Below are positions 35,273-49,300 of a DNA stretch of 64,000 bases, piece by piece (the first letter of the stretch is position 1; the number at the start of each line of letters is the position of its first letter). The notes beneath the pieces were generated by a model. That model was not told the DNA's origin, made no database searches, and worked only from the letters and a program-made list of their open reading frames with translations. The stretch comes from Acanthochlamys bracteata. Its lineage: Eukaryota > Streptophyta > Magnoliopsida > Pandanales > Velloziaceae. Where the stretch lies: the NCBI GenBank assembly GCA_019914995.1, contig CM034140.1, positions 4,464,001-4,528,000 on the forward strand, read 5' to 3'. A program made the position numbers and the translations under genes.

Positions 35273-36129
35273 TAGGGATGGCAATTTGAATTTTTGAATT
35301 AGTTTCAGATCGATTTATTTAATAATCGATTCAAATTTATTTAATTCTAATCCAACCAATTAATTTATACGTATTAAAATTATCTAATTCTAATCCAACC
35401 TACTAATAATCGGATTAAATTCAAGTCAACCTATTTAATAATTATTTTAATTTTTAATTCTAAATTTTTAAAATTTAGCGAAATTATAAGATCAGTTGTA
35501 ATGAAAGTGCACGATATTTTTAGTGCGAGATATAGTGAATGCCCGTCAAAATGTGCATTTTTTAGTATCTTCATCGGTCTTTAAAATATCCAAAAAATTT
35601 TATTTTTATTTTTATTTTTTTGAAAATATGTGGTGATAGCTGAGATCTTATGATTATAAATATATACTAATAATTTCGATAAAAATTTTGATAAGCATAG
35701 CTATCTAACAAAATTTTGTTAAAAATTTTTATACGAAATTCAAATTCGTCATTACAGAAACACCTACATAGTAATACTTTCGATAATATTATAATTCTCA
35801 TCTTACACTATTTTACTAAAATATGAAAATAATAATTAATTATAAATATCATATAATTTAATAATTTATAAATTACTATTATCGATTATTTTTATTGCCA
35901 AATTTTAATATACGGAAAGAAAAAAATAAATATTATTTTTTTAAAATATGATAATTCGGATTAGTGGGTCAATTTCAAACTAATCCGGATCGATTCATTT
36001 AATAATCGACTTAAATTCGTTCAACTCTAACCTAATCTCTATATTTATAAGGGTTAAGTTTTTTATCTCTAACTCTGATTAAATAGGTTCAGATCGCGTG
36101 TTCGGATCGAATCATATATTACTATTCTA
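35273..36129. mobile_element. Non-autonomous hAT MITE, copy 2 (decayed)
   Basis: It begins tagggatggcaattt and ends near atattactattcta. It aligns with the copy at 9245-10070 along most of its length (for example aaattataagatcagttgta in both). Many differences are C-to-T or G-to-A transitions. Flanking words tcgtttct (35265-35272) and tagtttct (36131-36138) agree at 7 of 8 bases, a probable worn target duplication. Confidence 0.82.
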
Positions 36130-36585
36130 ATAGTTTCTTTCCAATTTTTTTGTAATTTTTGCTCAGGCAAAGGAGGCATTGAATGTGACTGGAGACCTAA
36201 TTTAGGTAGCAAGCCAGCTGTGTTAAGCTGATAAGTGGCCTAACAAAGAATTAGCTATTGAATCAAAATCAAACAAGATGATAATCTCGAAAATACAAAA
36301 AAAAAAAAATCAGTCTAGTTGTGAGCTCACTATTATTTGTCAAGAAGAAGTTTCGAGCTCAGTACTACTTTTTTTAATTAACCAAACCATATTAATTTTG
36401 ATCTATATTTACTTAGTTAGGTTAGATTCATATTTTGAAATCATTAGGTGTCATTTCTTTTTCATGCAGTGAAAGATTCTCTAAACTTACACTAATGTCC
36501 TTTAATCTGATAAATACAAAGTAATATGGGGTAATATAATTATCATCTGACGGAGTAGCAGCGTTGTGGGGGCCCGGAACTAGTT

Positions 36586-36592
36586 ATATAAG
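36586..36592 (+). promoter_or_regulatory. TATA box of the beta-tubulin gene
   Basis: tatataa within gttatataaggg, about 80 bp upstream of the leader exon's splice donor. It sits just after a GC-rich word, gtgggggcccgg (36566-36577), that resembles a TCP-type site. Confidence 0.55.
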
Positions 36593-37625
36593 GGCCACCA
36601 TCGACCATTTTCTTTCTCACTCTCTGTTGTTCGAATCTTAATTCAGGCAGCTTTGGTTTCATCAACTGGTAATCTCTATCAACATTACCTTAGATATTCT
36701 TTTTTTTTTTTTTTTTAAATTTCGGATTCGTTGCTCCTCTGGATTTGTGGCACGAATTTTTTCAGCACTTCTACATATTTTTGCTATTGTGTGAAACTGC
36801 AATGTTGGCAGATTTGCTTTTGATTGTTTTAGTAATTATGGTATTCCATTGTTGTTAATAGATACACAGCAAGTTTGATATTATTTGCTATATGCTGTGA
36901 TGTTTTGCTATTGTTTTTGTTGTTGGATTTTCTAATGATTTCGTTAATTTGTTTTTTTTTTAAGCTAGTTTTAGAGATTTTTCTGGAGCACTTTCTTAGC
37001 GCTCAAAGTTGAAGCATGTATGGCGTTTGTGTCTTTTGCTTTGATATTTCTGAATAGGCATTTTAAGTAGATCTGGTGGATTTTTGCTTCGTTTTTTGAG
37101 AGAATTTTCATATGTGATTGTGTCTTTGTAAAAATCAGTAATTGCTTCTCTGTTGAGGTTGTTCTAGGTTGTAGATAATAGCATGTTTGGGAAGATGGAT
37201 AGTCCATGGCTTTGGCTAATTTATATTTGGTGGAGGAGATTCTATAAGTCAATGTTACTAAAGCAACATCTCTGAGATTTTTATGTTATTTATAACATAT
37301 TTGGCTAAGTTAATAGTGTTACGTGGTATTCTGAGACAATTTCTTTTCTAGTTGAGTGTTTATGTGCTAGGCAGTGGATACATTAATGATTCTTTTGTGG
37401 CTAAATTTATAGATGTATTGGTTGAAGTCTGGTAAAGGTTTAGTTTGTGGAGACTCGATGTCTCAATACAATTGGAAAGAGCGTATCTGCACTGTCCTCC
37501 ACCTGTGGAGTAGATTTTTTAAATTCAATTGATCTTCTGATCTGTGGGAATGTAACAAATACGATTCTTATCTTCTAGCAAACAAACATGTTCTAAATTT
37601 TCTTGTTCATGGGGTTTCAGTTGAA

Positions 37626-40627
<3,002 letters not shown>

Positions 40628-42470
40628 GGAGTTTAAAGGCCTGTCATGATTGCATAATGTTGTTTAATTGGCTGAAGATTAATTCACAATTTTCTACTTC
40701 CAATGTACTTTATCGTTTCGAAATTGTTTTCTTCTTCTCCTCGTCACTACTTTCTGGTGGCGCAGTTGTATGTGTCAGATAGCAATTTACTATATATCTT
40801 TAGAGCGTTGGATCCCAGGTACCTTAACGGTGTCAATGTGATTCTTCGTGGTTTGCTATATTTGTTTCAAAACAATCTCGTTGTTTCAAAGGAAAGTGAT
40901 TTTTATTGGAAAACGGTTCGTATGATTTGTGATCGCGGGCTTTACTTACTACTGCAGAGTTTCAATCATGAATTTTAATTTGGCCTTCTATGCTGGTAGA
41001 AGGCACAGGTGGAACGATAAACTCGAGAGAGCATTAAACAAAAGGTTTTTCTCTTAAATGACCTTTTCACTGTAAAAATTCACTCTGTTAACTTGACTGT
41101 TTAGCTGAAGTTTTGCTAATTCGTTTTTAACTTAATCTGACCAAACTATCTTTATAGTTTCTCGATCCTCATGTATTTTTTTCCTTTTTTCTCTTCAATT
41201 AGTCTTATTCGATACTTTCCAATTGAAAAGTTTAAAATAAATAGAGAGCTCCAAATGTAATTTAACCATTAGATATAAATAATTATAAGTTGGAAAAAAA
41301 ATGTTGAAAAAGTTTAGCTCTGTTGTATTACAAATCAATCTCTATTCAGTCTCATGATCAATATAATAGAAAGAAAAAAAATAATGATCGAACAATGATC
41401 ATTATTCAAAAAAAAGTCGAATAACGATCTTTATTCGAAAACAAATAGAACTAGGCCATTCTTCGACCATCCTTTATTTGAAGGATGGTCCTGTTCGAGT
41501 GAAATAATGATCATTTTGACTTATTTTACAATAATTATCGTTATTTGATATTTCAGAATGAAAATTTTACAAAGAGTTTAAAGAGTTCAAAATCTAATCT
41601 ATATTGTTGGATAAATAATTATGAGTTAAAATATGTTGATAAAATCTCAATATATTGGAAGATAATTCGACCTTCATAAGGTTGTTGATCAAAATGACAC
41701 TTAAAATCGAACAAAATCTAGTAATGTTATTTATTTGAAAAGAAATCGGTTAGTAGTCCTTATTCGAAAAGACTATTATTCAAATTATTTTGATTGATGA
41801 TATACATAGACATATGCAATACTTTTTTTGCTATTATTTTGTCAAGATCTTGCATGTACGTATTTGGAGATGCATTGCAACACTGATTATTGTTCAGTGA
41901 ATGAAGGGAAAAAAAGAATATGAAGAAAAAAGAATTAATAAACTTTAATACGTATAGTCTGATATGTTTTTAAGTTAAAAATGTAGGTTTAGAGAAAAAA
42001 ATTTTAACAATAAAAATATCATTTAAGAAAAAATCTGCTTAATTGTTCATGCATTTTAGTTAGAGCAAACTCGGAGAGAACTAACACAACTTAATTTGAA
42101 ACCAAACAATTCAAATTGAACAAACTTCAAATTTATAAACAAGAAGCACATATATAATCAAACCACCTAGATGCTTACATGTTTTCAGCGAGATTGCAAC
42201 AGGGGATTTGAAATTAAATCCGACGAAGCGGAGAGGCTCCGAAGCAATTTGGCCGAACAGGAGTAGATCCGGCGAGGTGGAGTAGATTAGACGAAACGGT
42301 AGAACAGAACGTAACTGATATGAAATTTTCGCAAAAGCAAATTGCAAGTAGCGTCGACCAAAAGTAGACCTATAAGATAAAGCAGAATCTAACTAGTAGA
42401 ACGACCAATCAGCGACAAGGAAACTGCTCTGGCGAAAACTTAGCTTTTTAAAGGGGTGAGAAAATGACTG
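40628..42470 (+). other. Tubulin 3' flank and intergenic DNA
   Basis: A likely 3' UTR up to about 40980, then AT-rich DNA with no gene. A short perfect hairpin, gaccatcctt / aaggatggtc with a 6-base loop, lies at 41465-41490 among repeated aatgatcattattc-like words (41370-41780). Confidence 0.5.
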
Positions 42471-42720
42471 AATTTTGGTTCGTGTCAAGTTGATTAAGAC
42501 CAATTACTGACTGAGCTAATATTAAGTCTAACGTATATCCAAATTATCGACCGGAAATTATCTCAATCAGTAATGTGCTTAATATACCGATTATCGCATC
42601 AATCAATAAACTTATATATTCTATCGATTGATTTTTAATTCAATCTATATTTGACAATATTACCGACTAAATATTTTCGGTTAGTAATATTCAGTTGGTA
42701 CGGTTATTTTTGTAGTAGTG
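42470..42720. mobile_element. CACTA element terminus (one end)
   Basis: The segment ends ttatttttgtagtagtg; its reverse complement starts cactactacaaaaata, the canonical CACTA terminus. Inside are subterminal-type repeats (ccgactaa, cggttagtaat, gtcagtaattgg words). No partner terminus was found to the left. Confidence 0.55.
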
Positions 42721-42900
42721 TAAACAAATCTTATCATTGATAGAATTGCAATGGCAAAATTCAATGCATATCCGTATAATAAAAAGATGAATACAATCAG
42801 TTATATTGGTGAAAGCATCATCATCATCAACAAGTACTACAGCCAGGGGTGATCCCTGAAAAACAAAATTGAGAAGGCTTGACAACTCTCTCCCTTCCTT

Positions 42901-44199
42901 CTATCTAACTGGAAATCGCCTGAGTTTTTCCCTTTCTCTGAAGATAGGATGCCTCCGGCGACCGCCATTGCGGCCACCTTGCTTGACGATTTTAGTCGGC
43001 TTGGAACTGTTTGCTGCTCTTTGCTTCTTCGCGCTGCCATCCGGCTCCAAATCTTCTCCATCTCGCTTCTTGTTTGCATTTTCAGTCAACAGTTTCCCTG
43101 GCTTCTCCAACACGGCGAGAGGCTTGCTGTAAGACTTCACTAAACCCGCTGCACAAGATTTCTTTTCTTGTTTGCTCTGCTGCTGAATTCTTGGAAAAGC
43201 ATTTGTGTTCTTCTGCAAACCGATCCCTTTTTTCTCCATCTTTGAATCACAGAACCGCCCCGTTTGCCTGCCGGAAGTTTCAAGCAGATCGACATTGCCG
43301 CCTCTGCCGTTCTTGATAACATCGGCTGTTCTTTGCTTTTTCACGGCGTGACTTGACTTCAGAACCTCTCCGGCTCTCTTCTTGTTTACGATTTCCGGGA
43401 ACTGTTTTCCGATGAGACACATCTCCATCTTTCTTGGCAACTGCTTTCGTGGTATCGCGGTAACCGGTGGCGCGCCGGAACACTTCAAAACAACAGCTGC
43501 ACTAGATTTCTCTTCTCGTCTGTTCACCTCTTGGATTCTTGGAACAGAATCACAAAACGGATCGATTTTCTGGCCATCAGTTTCAAATTGAAGCTTTCTC
43601 TTTCCCTCAGAAGTCGGCGTTCCCTCATATAAACTCTTTGGTGCAACTTCTTTTACATATTTCTTCACAACCTCTTGCTTGCGACAATGTCGAGAAGTCG
43701 CCACTAGGGTTGCTGGCTTCGTAGTTGTGCTCGCGAACGTTGATTCCCTCGTTCTGTCGATTGACTTCATCTCCTTCTCATCATCAACCTTCACATTGCC
43801 GGAAAGAATCGATGAAGCAGCAGCAGCATTGATGATCAATTTTTTATCTTTGCTCACAGGATCAACAGAATAGTTATCAGAGAAACTATTCTTTTTCTTC
43901 AGTTTGATTACAACAACGTTCCGCTTCTTGGGTGGTGACTGTTGTGGTGTTATCCCTGTTGTTGTTGTTTCTGCTGTTTCTTTCTCCTCCGCAATGTCCG
44001 GCCGCGGTGGCGACGTTAATGAACTAGAGTTGTAGTTGGCGTAGAGAGATTCTAACAGACGGTCACGGTAGCGACAGAGATCGGAGGGGTAATGTGTAGA
44101 AGCGACGGCGATGCTTTGCTCGATGATTTCGAAGATGTCGTCGACGGAGCTACGGAAGAAAGAGCGCCACTCGCTGTCGTTCTCCGATGATACTCCCAT
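42901..44199 (-). CDS. Intronless basic nuclear-type protein with MED26/TFIIS-like N terminus
   Basis: 432 residues from MGVSS; an in-frame Met 8 codons upstream (44223) is less likely because the leader is short. Residues 10-52 (EWRSFFRSSVDDIFEIIEQS through YRDRLLESLY) resemble the start of plant MED26/TFIIS N-domain proteins, which have a similar xFRSxxxDIFxxIexAIxVAs...RRDrixErL pattern. The full helical domain is not present, so this is family-level inference. The rest is low-complexity, Lys/Arg-rich and probably disordered, with nuclear-localisation-like PPKKRN (89-94), AVKKQR (285-290) and SAKKQR (389-394). Residues about 209-297 and 310-400 are an internal duplication. A TATA box (ctatataaac on the minus strand, 44268-44277) lies about 70 bp upstream. 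The function is unknown. Confidence 0.75.
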   Translation of the reverse strand: MGVSSENDSEWRSFFRSSVDDIFEIIEQSIAVASTHYPSDLCRYRDRLLESLYANYNSSSLTSPPRPDIAEEKETAETTTTGITPQQSPPKKRNVVVIKLKKKNSFSDNYSVDPVSKDKKLIINAAAASSILSGNVKVDDEKEMKSIDRTRESTFASTTTKPATLVATSRHCRKQEVVKKYVKEVAPKSLYEGTPTSEGKRKLQFETDGQKIDPFCDSVPRIQEVNRREEKSSAAVVLKCSGAPPVTAIPRKQLPRKMEMCLIGKQFPEIVNKKRAGEVLKSSHAVKKQRTADVIKNGRGGNVDLLETSGRQTGRFCDSKMEKKGIGLQKNTNAFPRIQQQSKQEKKSCAAGLVKSYSKPLAVLEKPGKLLTENANKKRDGEDLEPDGSAKKQRAANSSKPTKIVKQGGRNGGRRRHPIFREREKLRRFPVR

Positions 44200-44267
44200 T
44201 GTTGTACTATGTCTAGTAATCAATCAAAATCTTTCGGAGAAAAAGAAACGCATCAGGTCTTCTGTTT

Positions 44268-44277
44268 GTTTATATAG
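44268..44277 (-). promoter_or_regulatory. TATA box of the MED26-like gene
   Basis: The minus strand reads ctatataaac, about 70 bp upstream of the called start codon, suitably spaced for a short leader. Confidence 0.55.
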
Positions 44278-44299
44278 AGCCACCAACCGAAAAGATCTC

Positions 44300-44865
44300 C
44301 GAATCCGAATTTCATTGACACGTGATTAATATTATTTCCTTTTCTTCCTTTCCATAATATACTTGCTCCGTAATATCTTGTCATGATCAAATTGAATTTA
44401 AATCAGTTCGTTTTTTCTCTTGACTTAAATATACTTGTTATCAATTTGAAATATATAAATTAATCAGTTCTTCTTAGAAAAACTACAAAATAAATAGGTG
44501 AAAATAAATTATACGTGACTCATATAAGATAAATGAAAATAAATGAATTAAAACAAAATAGTAAAATGCAGGTTGAAATCGAAACATATTTTACAAAGCG
44601 CAATATTAGATGTGAAAAAGTTGAAAAATGTGTACAAACAGAAATAGAATAATCAAATAGAGATAAACATGTGTTTCGCGACAAAGAAAAAATCGAAATT
44701 TTAGTTAATACAAAAAGCTTCATTGGATAGACTACGATAGATATTTATATATTATAGTAAAACAAAATAAAATCAACGTTAAAAAAAAAAGAATCACGCA
44801 TGTGCTATAATTTTTTATTCAGTTTTATAGTTTTAGTGCTCGTGATCAATTACAGAACCTGTTTG
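44300..44865. other. Intergenic AT-rich DNA
   Basis: No gene or clear repeat seen beyond the promoter. Confidence 0.4.
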
Positions 44866-45115
44866 GCACAATTTATAATAAACTATTTATTAATTTTTTT
44901 TATTTTATATTTTTTAATATATATTTAATAAATATATAAAAAATTTATTTAAAAATTTAGAAAATATAAAAAAATTTTATGGAGTGAGATTTTTTTATTG
45001 CATATTTTTATTATTTTTTTAAAAATAAAAAAAATAAAACTCGTTTTTCAAAAAAGACAAAAATATTTTCTATTTTAGAAAAGTTCTATTTTTATAAGCA
45101 CTATCAAACGCCCTC
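44866..45115. mobile_element. AT-rich MITE family, copy 3
   Basis: It runs from ctgtttggcacaatttataa to aagcactatcaaacgccct. Reverse-complemented, it aligns well with copies 1 and 5 (gttttattttttttattttt blocks). Confidence 0.6.
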
Positions 45116-46330
45116 GTGTGTGTGTTTTGATTTTAAAATAAATTGTTAAAAATAATATAATTTTTTATTTTAAAAATAAATTTAAAATAATTTTTTTATA
45201 TTTTTTATAATAAAAAATAAATTAAAAATAATTTTTAATAAAAAAATCACTTTCATGTATAAAAGAATGCATAGTTACTCCTCACGTTTATATTCTAATG
45301 TTTTATAAGCCCAATTTTACCTATTGTAAGTGCTTTTTAAAAAATTAAAAGTTTAAATCTTTAGTTAGATACAAATACGCGACTATCATTTGTTGCTTGA
45401 ACACTTGCAACATCTATTCTCACTGGATAAAAATAATGAAGAGAAAGAGAGAAGGTTAAAACTGTCGGTTACTAAAGTGAACTGAAATTATTCAAATTTT
45501 ATTATCAACAAAATTAGGTATATTCAAGTAAATACTTTTTCTGAAATCTAATAATTTGTTAAATATTTAAATATAAATTTTATTTTATTTCAATTATTTG
45601 TAAAAATAATATTTTAACATCAATAATGTGGTTAGAGATGCGCCCAACGGTGTCAAAGATGTCGCTCGAAAATATACTCATAGTACTACTTTTCTTTAAT
45701 GAATACCGGATAAATTTGCCTAATTAATATAATACATTTTCTTTATACAAATAAGACATGTTCGGAATTGTTTATCAATGACAAAAAATTTTTTCAATTC
45801 CAAACAAATTATATATAATTTTTAGAATTTAAAAATATTGATAACATATAAATTATAAAATAATTATATGTATAATTTTTATATTTTAAAATTTTATAGA
45901 ATAGTATAACTTTTTTAAAAATATAAAAACTTTTAAAATTTTTTTAATAAATACTTTCAAATATTCTTAAAATTAGAAGATAGTTATTCTTATGTTGTAA
46001 GAATGCAAATTCATAAATTATTCATTGAACGTCTAGAAATATTTATAAAATATAAATATTTTGAAAAAAATATTTTAAATATAAAATTTTATTTTTTATT
46101 CAAAAATAGTAAAAATTATATATATATATATAATTTTTATAAAATATTTTTTTGTAATTTTAATTTTTTAAAACATTTATAAAAATACAGTGAAAATACT
46201 AATTTGAAATAATCAGATGTCCAGCGGAATGCCAAAACTCTTTTTAGAATTTCAATTTAATAAAATTTCAATATTATAAAATAAAAAATTTAGTAAAATT
46301 TAAGTTAAATAGAGAGCCAAACAGCTACTT
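45116..46330. other. AT-rich intergenic DNA
   Basis: No gene. It contains further A/T-rich foldback-like stretches (about 45770-45990, 46030-46310) that may be old MITEs. The MOC1 leader begins near its end. Confidence 0.4.
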
Positions 46331-46366
46331 ATTGCAGAAATCATTCCCGGCGGGACAGCGGCCACC

Positions 46367-49300
46367 ATGTCTGCTGCTGTCGCCGCCGCTTGTTCCGGCG
46401 CCTTCAAACCCCCGCCAACATTCTTCTCTCATATCCGGCGAAGCCTCTGCACGGTGGGTCCTGTAGTTTCAGCAAATAAATTGCTCATTAGTGAGCCTGG
46501 GTCGAAGCCTCGGGCCCGAGCTAGGGTTAGAGATGCTGCCGCGTCTGCGGCGGTGATCAGAGAGAGGTGGTTGGGATCGTTGTGTTCTCCCTTTTCTGAA
46601 AATCTCGGCCGTTTGAAGAACGAGATTGACGAGTCAGAGTCTGGGTGGGTGATTGGGATCGACCCTGATGGTTCAGGAGCTCTCGCCCTCCTCCAGCCTG
46701 ATGGTTCAGCTCAGGTAGTTTCCATATCTCTCCAGTGTTCTCGTGTAGTTACTTGTTAAAGTTTAGAGTTCTGGACATTTCAGGCTTTGTGGTAGATGTT
46801 CGTTTTAATTTTTGTATGAAATTTGGATAAGCAATAACTCTAGTTTTTGGAGAAAATCTGCCTTTGATCATCTGAAGCCTCATCTTGATGTAGAGACTAG
46901 TCTCACTAATTCATATCTGAAATGGTTTGCTGTCCAACTCATATAGTGGTTCTGCATTACGTGCATCATTACATATGAAGCAAACTAGCTCTAGTAATTG
47001 GTGTAGCTACTCAAGGAAATGACTGTGTGAATAATTTTAATTCTTTGCAACTTATAGTGCTTATTCGATAAGCCTTACATGTGCAGATAGCCGTTATGAG
47101 ACTTGGAATTCTTCAAATTAACTTTTCATTTTTTTTTCACTTGAGTTTATTAGCATTTGATTCTGTATAAACACATTTGTTTCTTGTTTAGGTGTTTGAT
47201 ACTCCACACGTGCCAGTGTTGGTTGGGAAAAGGGTCAGAAAGCGTTTGGATGCAAGGTCCATAGTTCAGTTGCTTCACAATTGCAAAGCACCACCTGGTA
47301 TGAGGTACCTTCTATGACATTTTATCAGTAAATCTTTTTAGTTGATTTCTTGTAGTTGTAATAAATGCTCCATTATGAAAGGTATCTGTTCTATAGTTCC
47401 ATCTAAATTACGCTTTACACCAGAGCTTTCTGGTATGTGTTGTGCATAGAAAAAATTTATGAAGTGATCATGTCTTGCTGTTTTGACCTCTTTGCTTAGC
47501 TAATTTGTGCTATAAACCGTAGGATCGGATCCACTTGGTTCAATCTAAGGCGAGTTGCTGTCCTACTTTTAAATTACTTAGTCCATTTTTTACTTTGGCA
47601 CTATTTCAGGCTCCGGTACTGCTAATCCGTTACCAAGCTAATCTGTCTTTTACTTGGTCCCACCAAGCCCTATTCGCTACTATTTCGATCATAGCATAAT
47701 TTGGAGGCCCAACATGAACTATGCCCTATAGTATACATTCTTATAGTTAGCAAATGTTAAAAAACTGATTTACCTCGTACTATACATGACACTTACATTG
47801 GTTGCTGGTGAGACATTCTTTATTTTGTGGAAGCTGATATTTGATAACTCATTAAAGTTGATAACTCGTCTACAGATTCAAAACTTTTACTCTACAGGAG
47901 TGTAAACCTTATACTCTAGATGAGTGTTTTTTAAAAACTTACAGTCAGATTGTGTGATTTGAAATTGCAGTAAGAATAACTTTATTGCTTTGCTTTTTCT
48001 ATGCCTGGAAATATAATATGCTGGACCTTTCTACTGATATAGCACTCGTATTGTTTATCACCAAAAGGATGAACTAATCTATGAATTATTAGTTGTCACA
48101 TTGCCATGTTTATATGATCTTATCTCCTTAGTTACTTTTTATTCACTCGATAATCCATTCACAAGAAGTACAACCATAGATTGTGTTTGCTCTAAAATGA
48201 TTGTTTTAAAATGTAGAAAATTCATGATTTTCATGCTAAAGTGATTTTTGGATGAAAATTCTATGTTTCTTTTTGTGATTTGCAATTAGAATGTTATATT
48301 ATGATTATTGGACACCTCAATATGGATTTGGAGAGACATTATTCTTTCTTCTTGATTTCAGGAACCACTGCATATGTTGAGCAGTCCATCCCATACCCTA
48401 AAGATGGTAAACAGGTCAGTTCAAGTTTATATATATATATATATATATGGACAGATAGATGCACTCTTTCGTTGGGGGCACTTCGGAGCACTTTTTTCTA
48501 TTTTTTAGACCGGAAGGTCTTAAAATTTAATCCTCACCGTTGGATATGAAAAAGTATGAGTTAATAATACTGACAAAAGTTTAACTCAATCGGATTACAA
48601 ATTAACCTTTATTTGACCACGTGATTAAGATAATAAAAAAATAATAATATATATTTTTTGGAGAATTTCATATTTATGTTATTTTCATCAAAAGGCAGGA
48701 TGAAGGTCGATTCATAATACGATCGAGTTAAAATTTTATCAATATATTTCTAACTTATAATTTTTTGTATTTAATTATAAAAATTGGATTTTGAGATAAT
48801 GCTGGCCATAAATCGGCCGGGAGTGCTCATAAGAAGGAAGTGCTTTATCCCACCCCGTGCATGTACATGTAGGGCCATAACTAATAAATAAATAAATATA
48901 TAGAAAGTAAGAAATTTTTTTAAAAAATATATATTGTATCATTTCTATTATTTTGATCAAATGACCGGATGGAGGTGAATTTATGATCCGATTGAGCTAA
49001 AATTTTGTGAGTATGTTTCTTAGTCATAGTTTTTCATATTCAACGGTAGAGATTAGATTTAAATATCACTGCGGCCATAAACTGAAAATAGAGTGCCCGA
49101 AAATGTCCCTAAGAAGGGGTGCCCATATCCCTTCCTTCTATATATACATCTATATATGTATAGACATATATATCTGTGTATACATGTATACATGTACATA
49201 CATATGTGTGTGTGGGCGCGCCTTTTCTAATCTAGGGAGGGTTATTATAGAGCCATTAATTTTTCATATTTGCTTCAGTTCTGCATGCACTTCGCCAATG

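Noticed and set aside
41068-42720. Left CACTA end (cactgtaaaaattc) pairing with the terminus at 42720
   Set aside because: The two ends share only the first few bases and the 3-bp flanks differ.
43011-43591. Several plus-strand frames opposite the MED26-like gene
   Set aside because: They are shadows of the 432-residue minus-strand frame.
47291-47308. Alternative MOC1 exon 2 donor at gaggtacc (47305)
   Set aside because: It would put exon 3 out of frame and give an early stop; the donor at 47298 restores the family sequence.
48007-48300. Extra MOC1 exon upstream of 48362
   Set aside because: Exon 2 joins exon 3 in frame directly, with conserved family sequence; no additional segment is needed.
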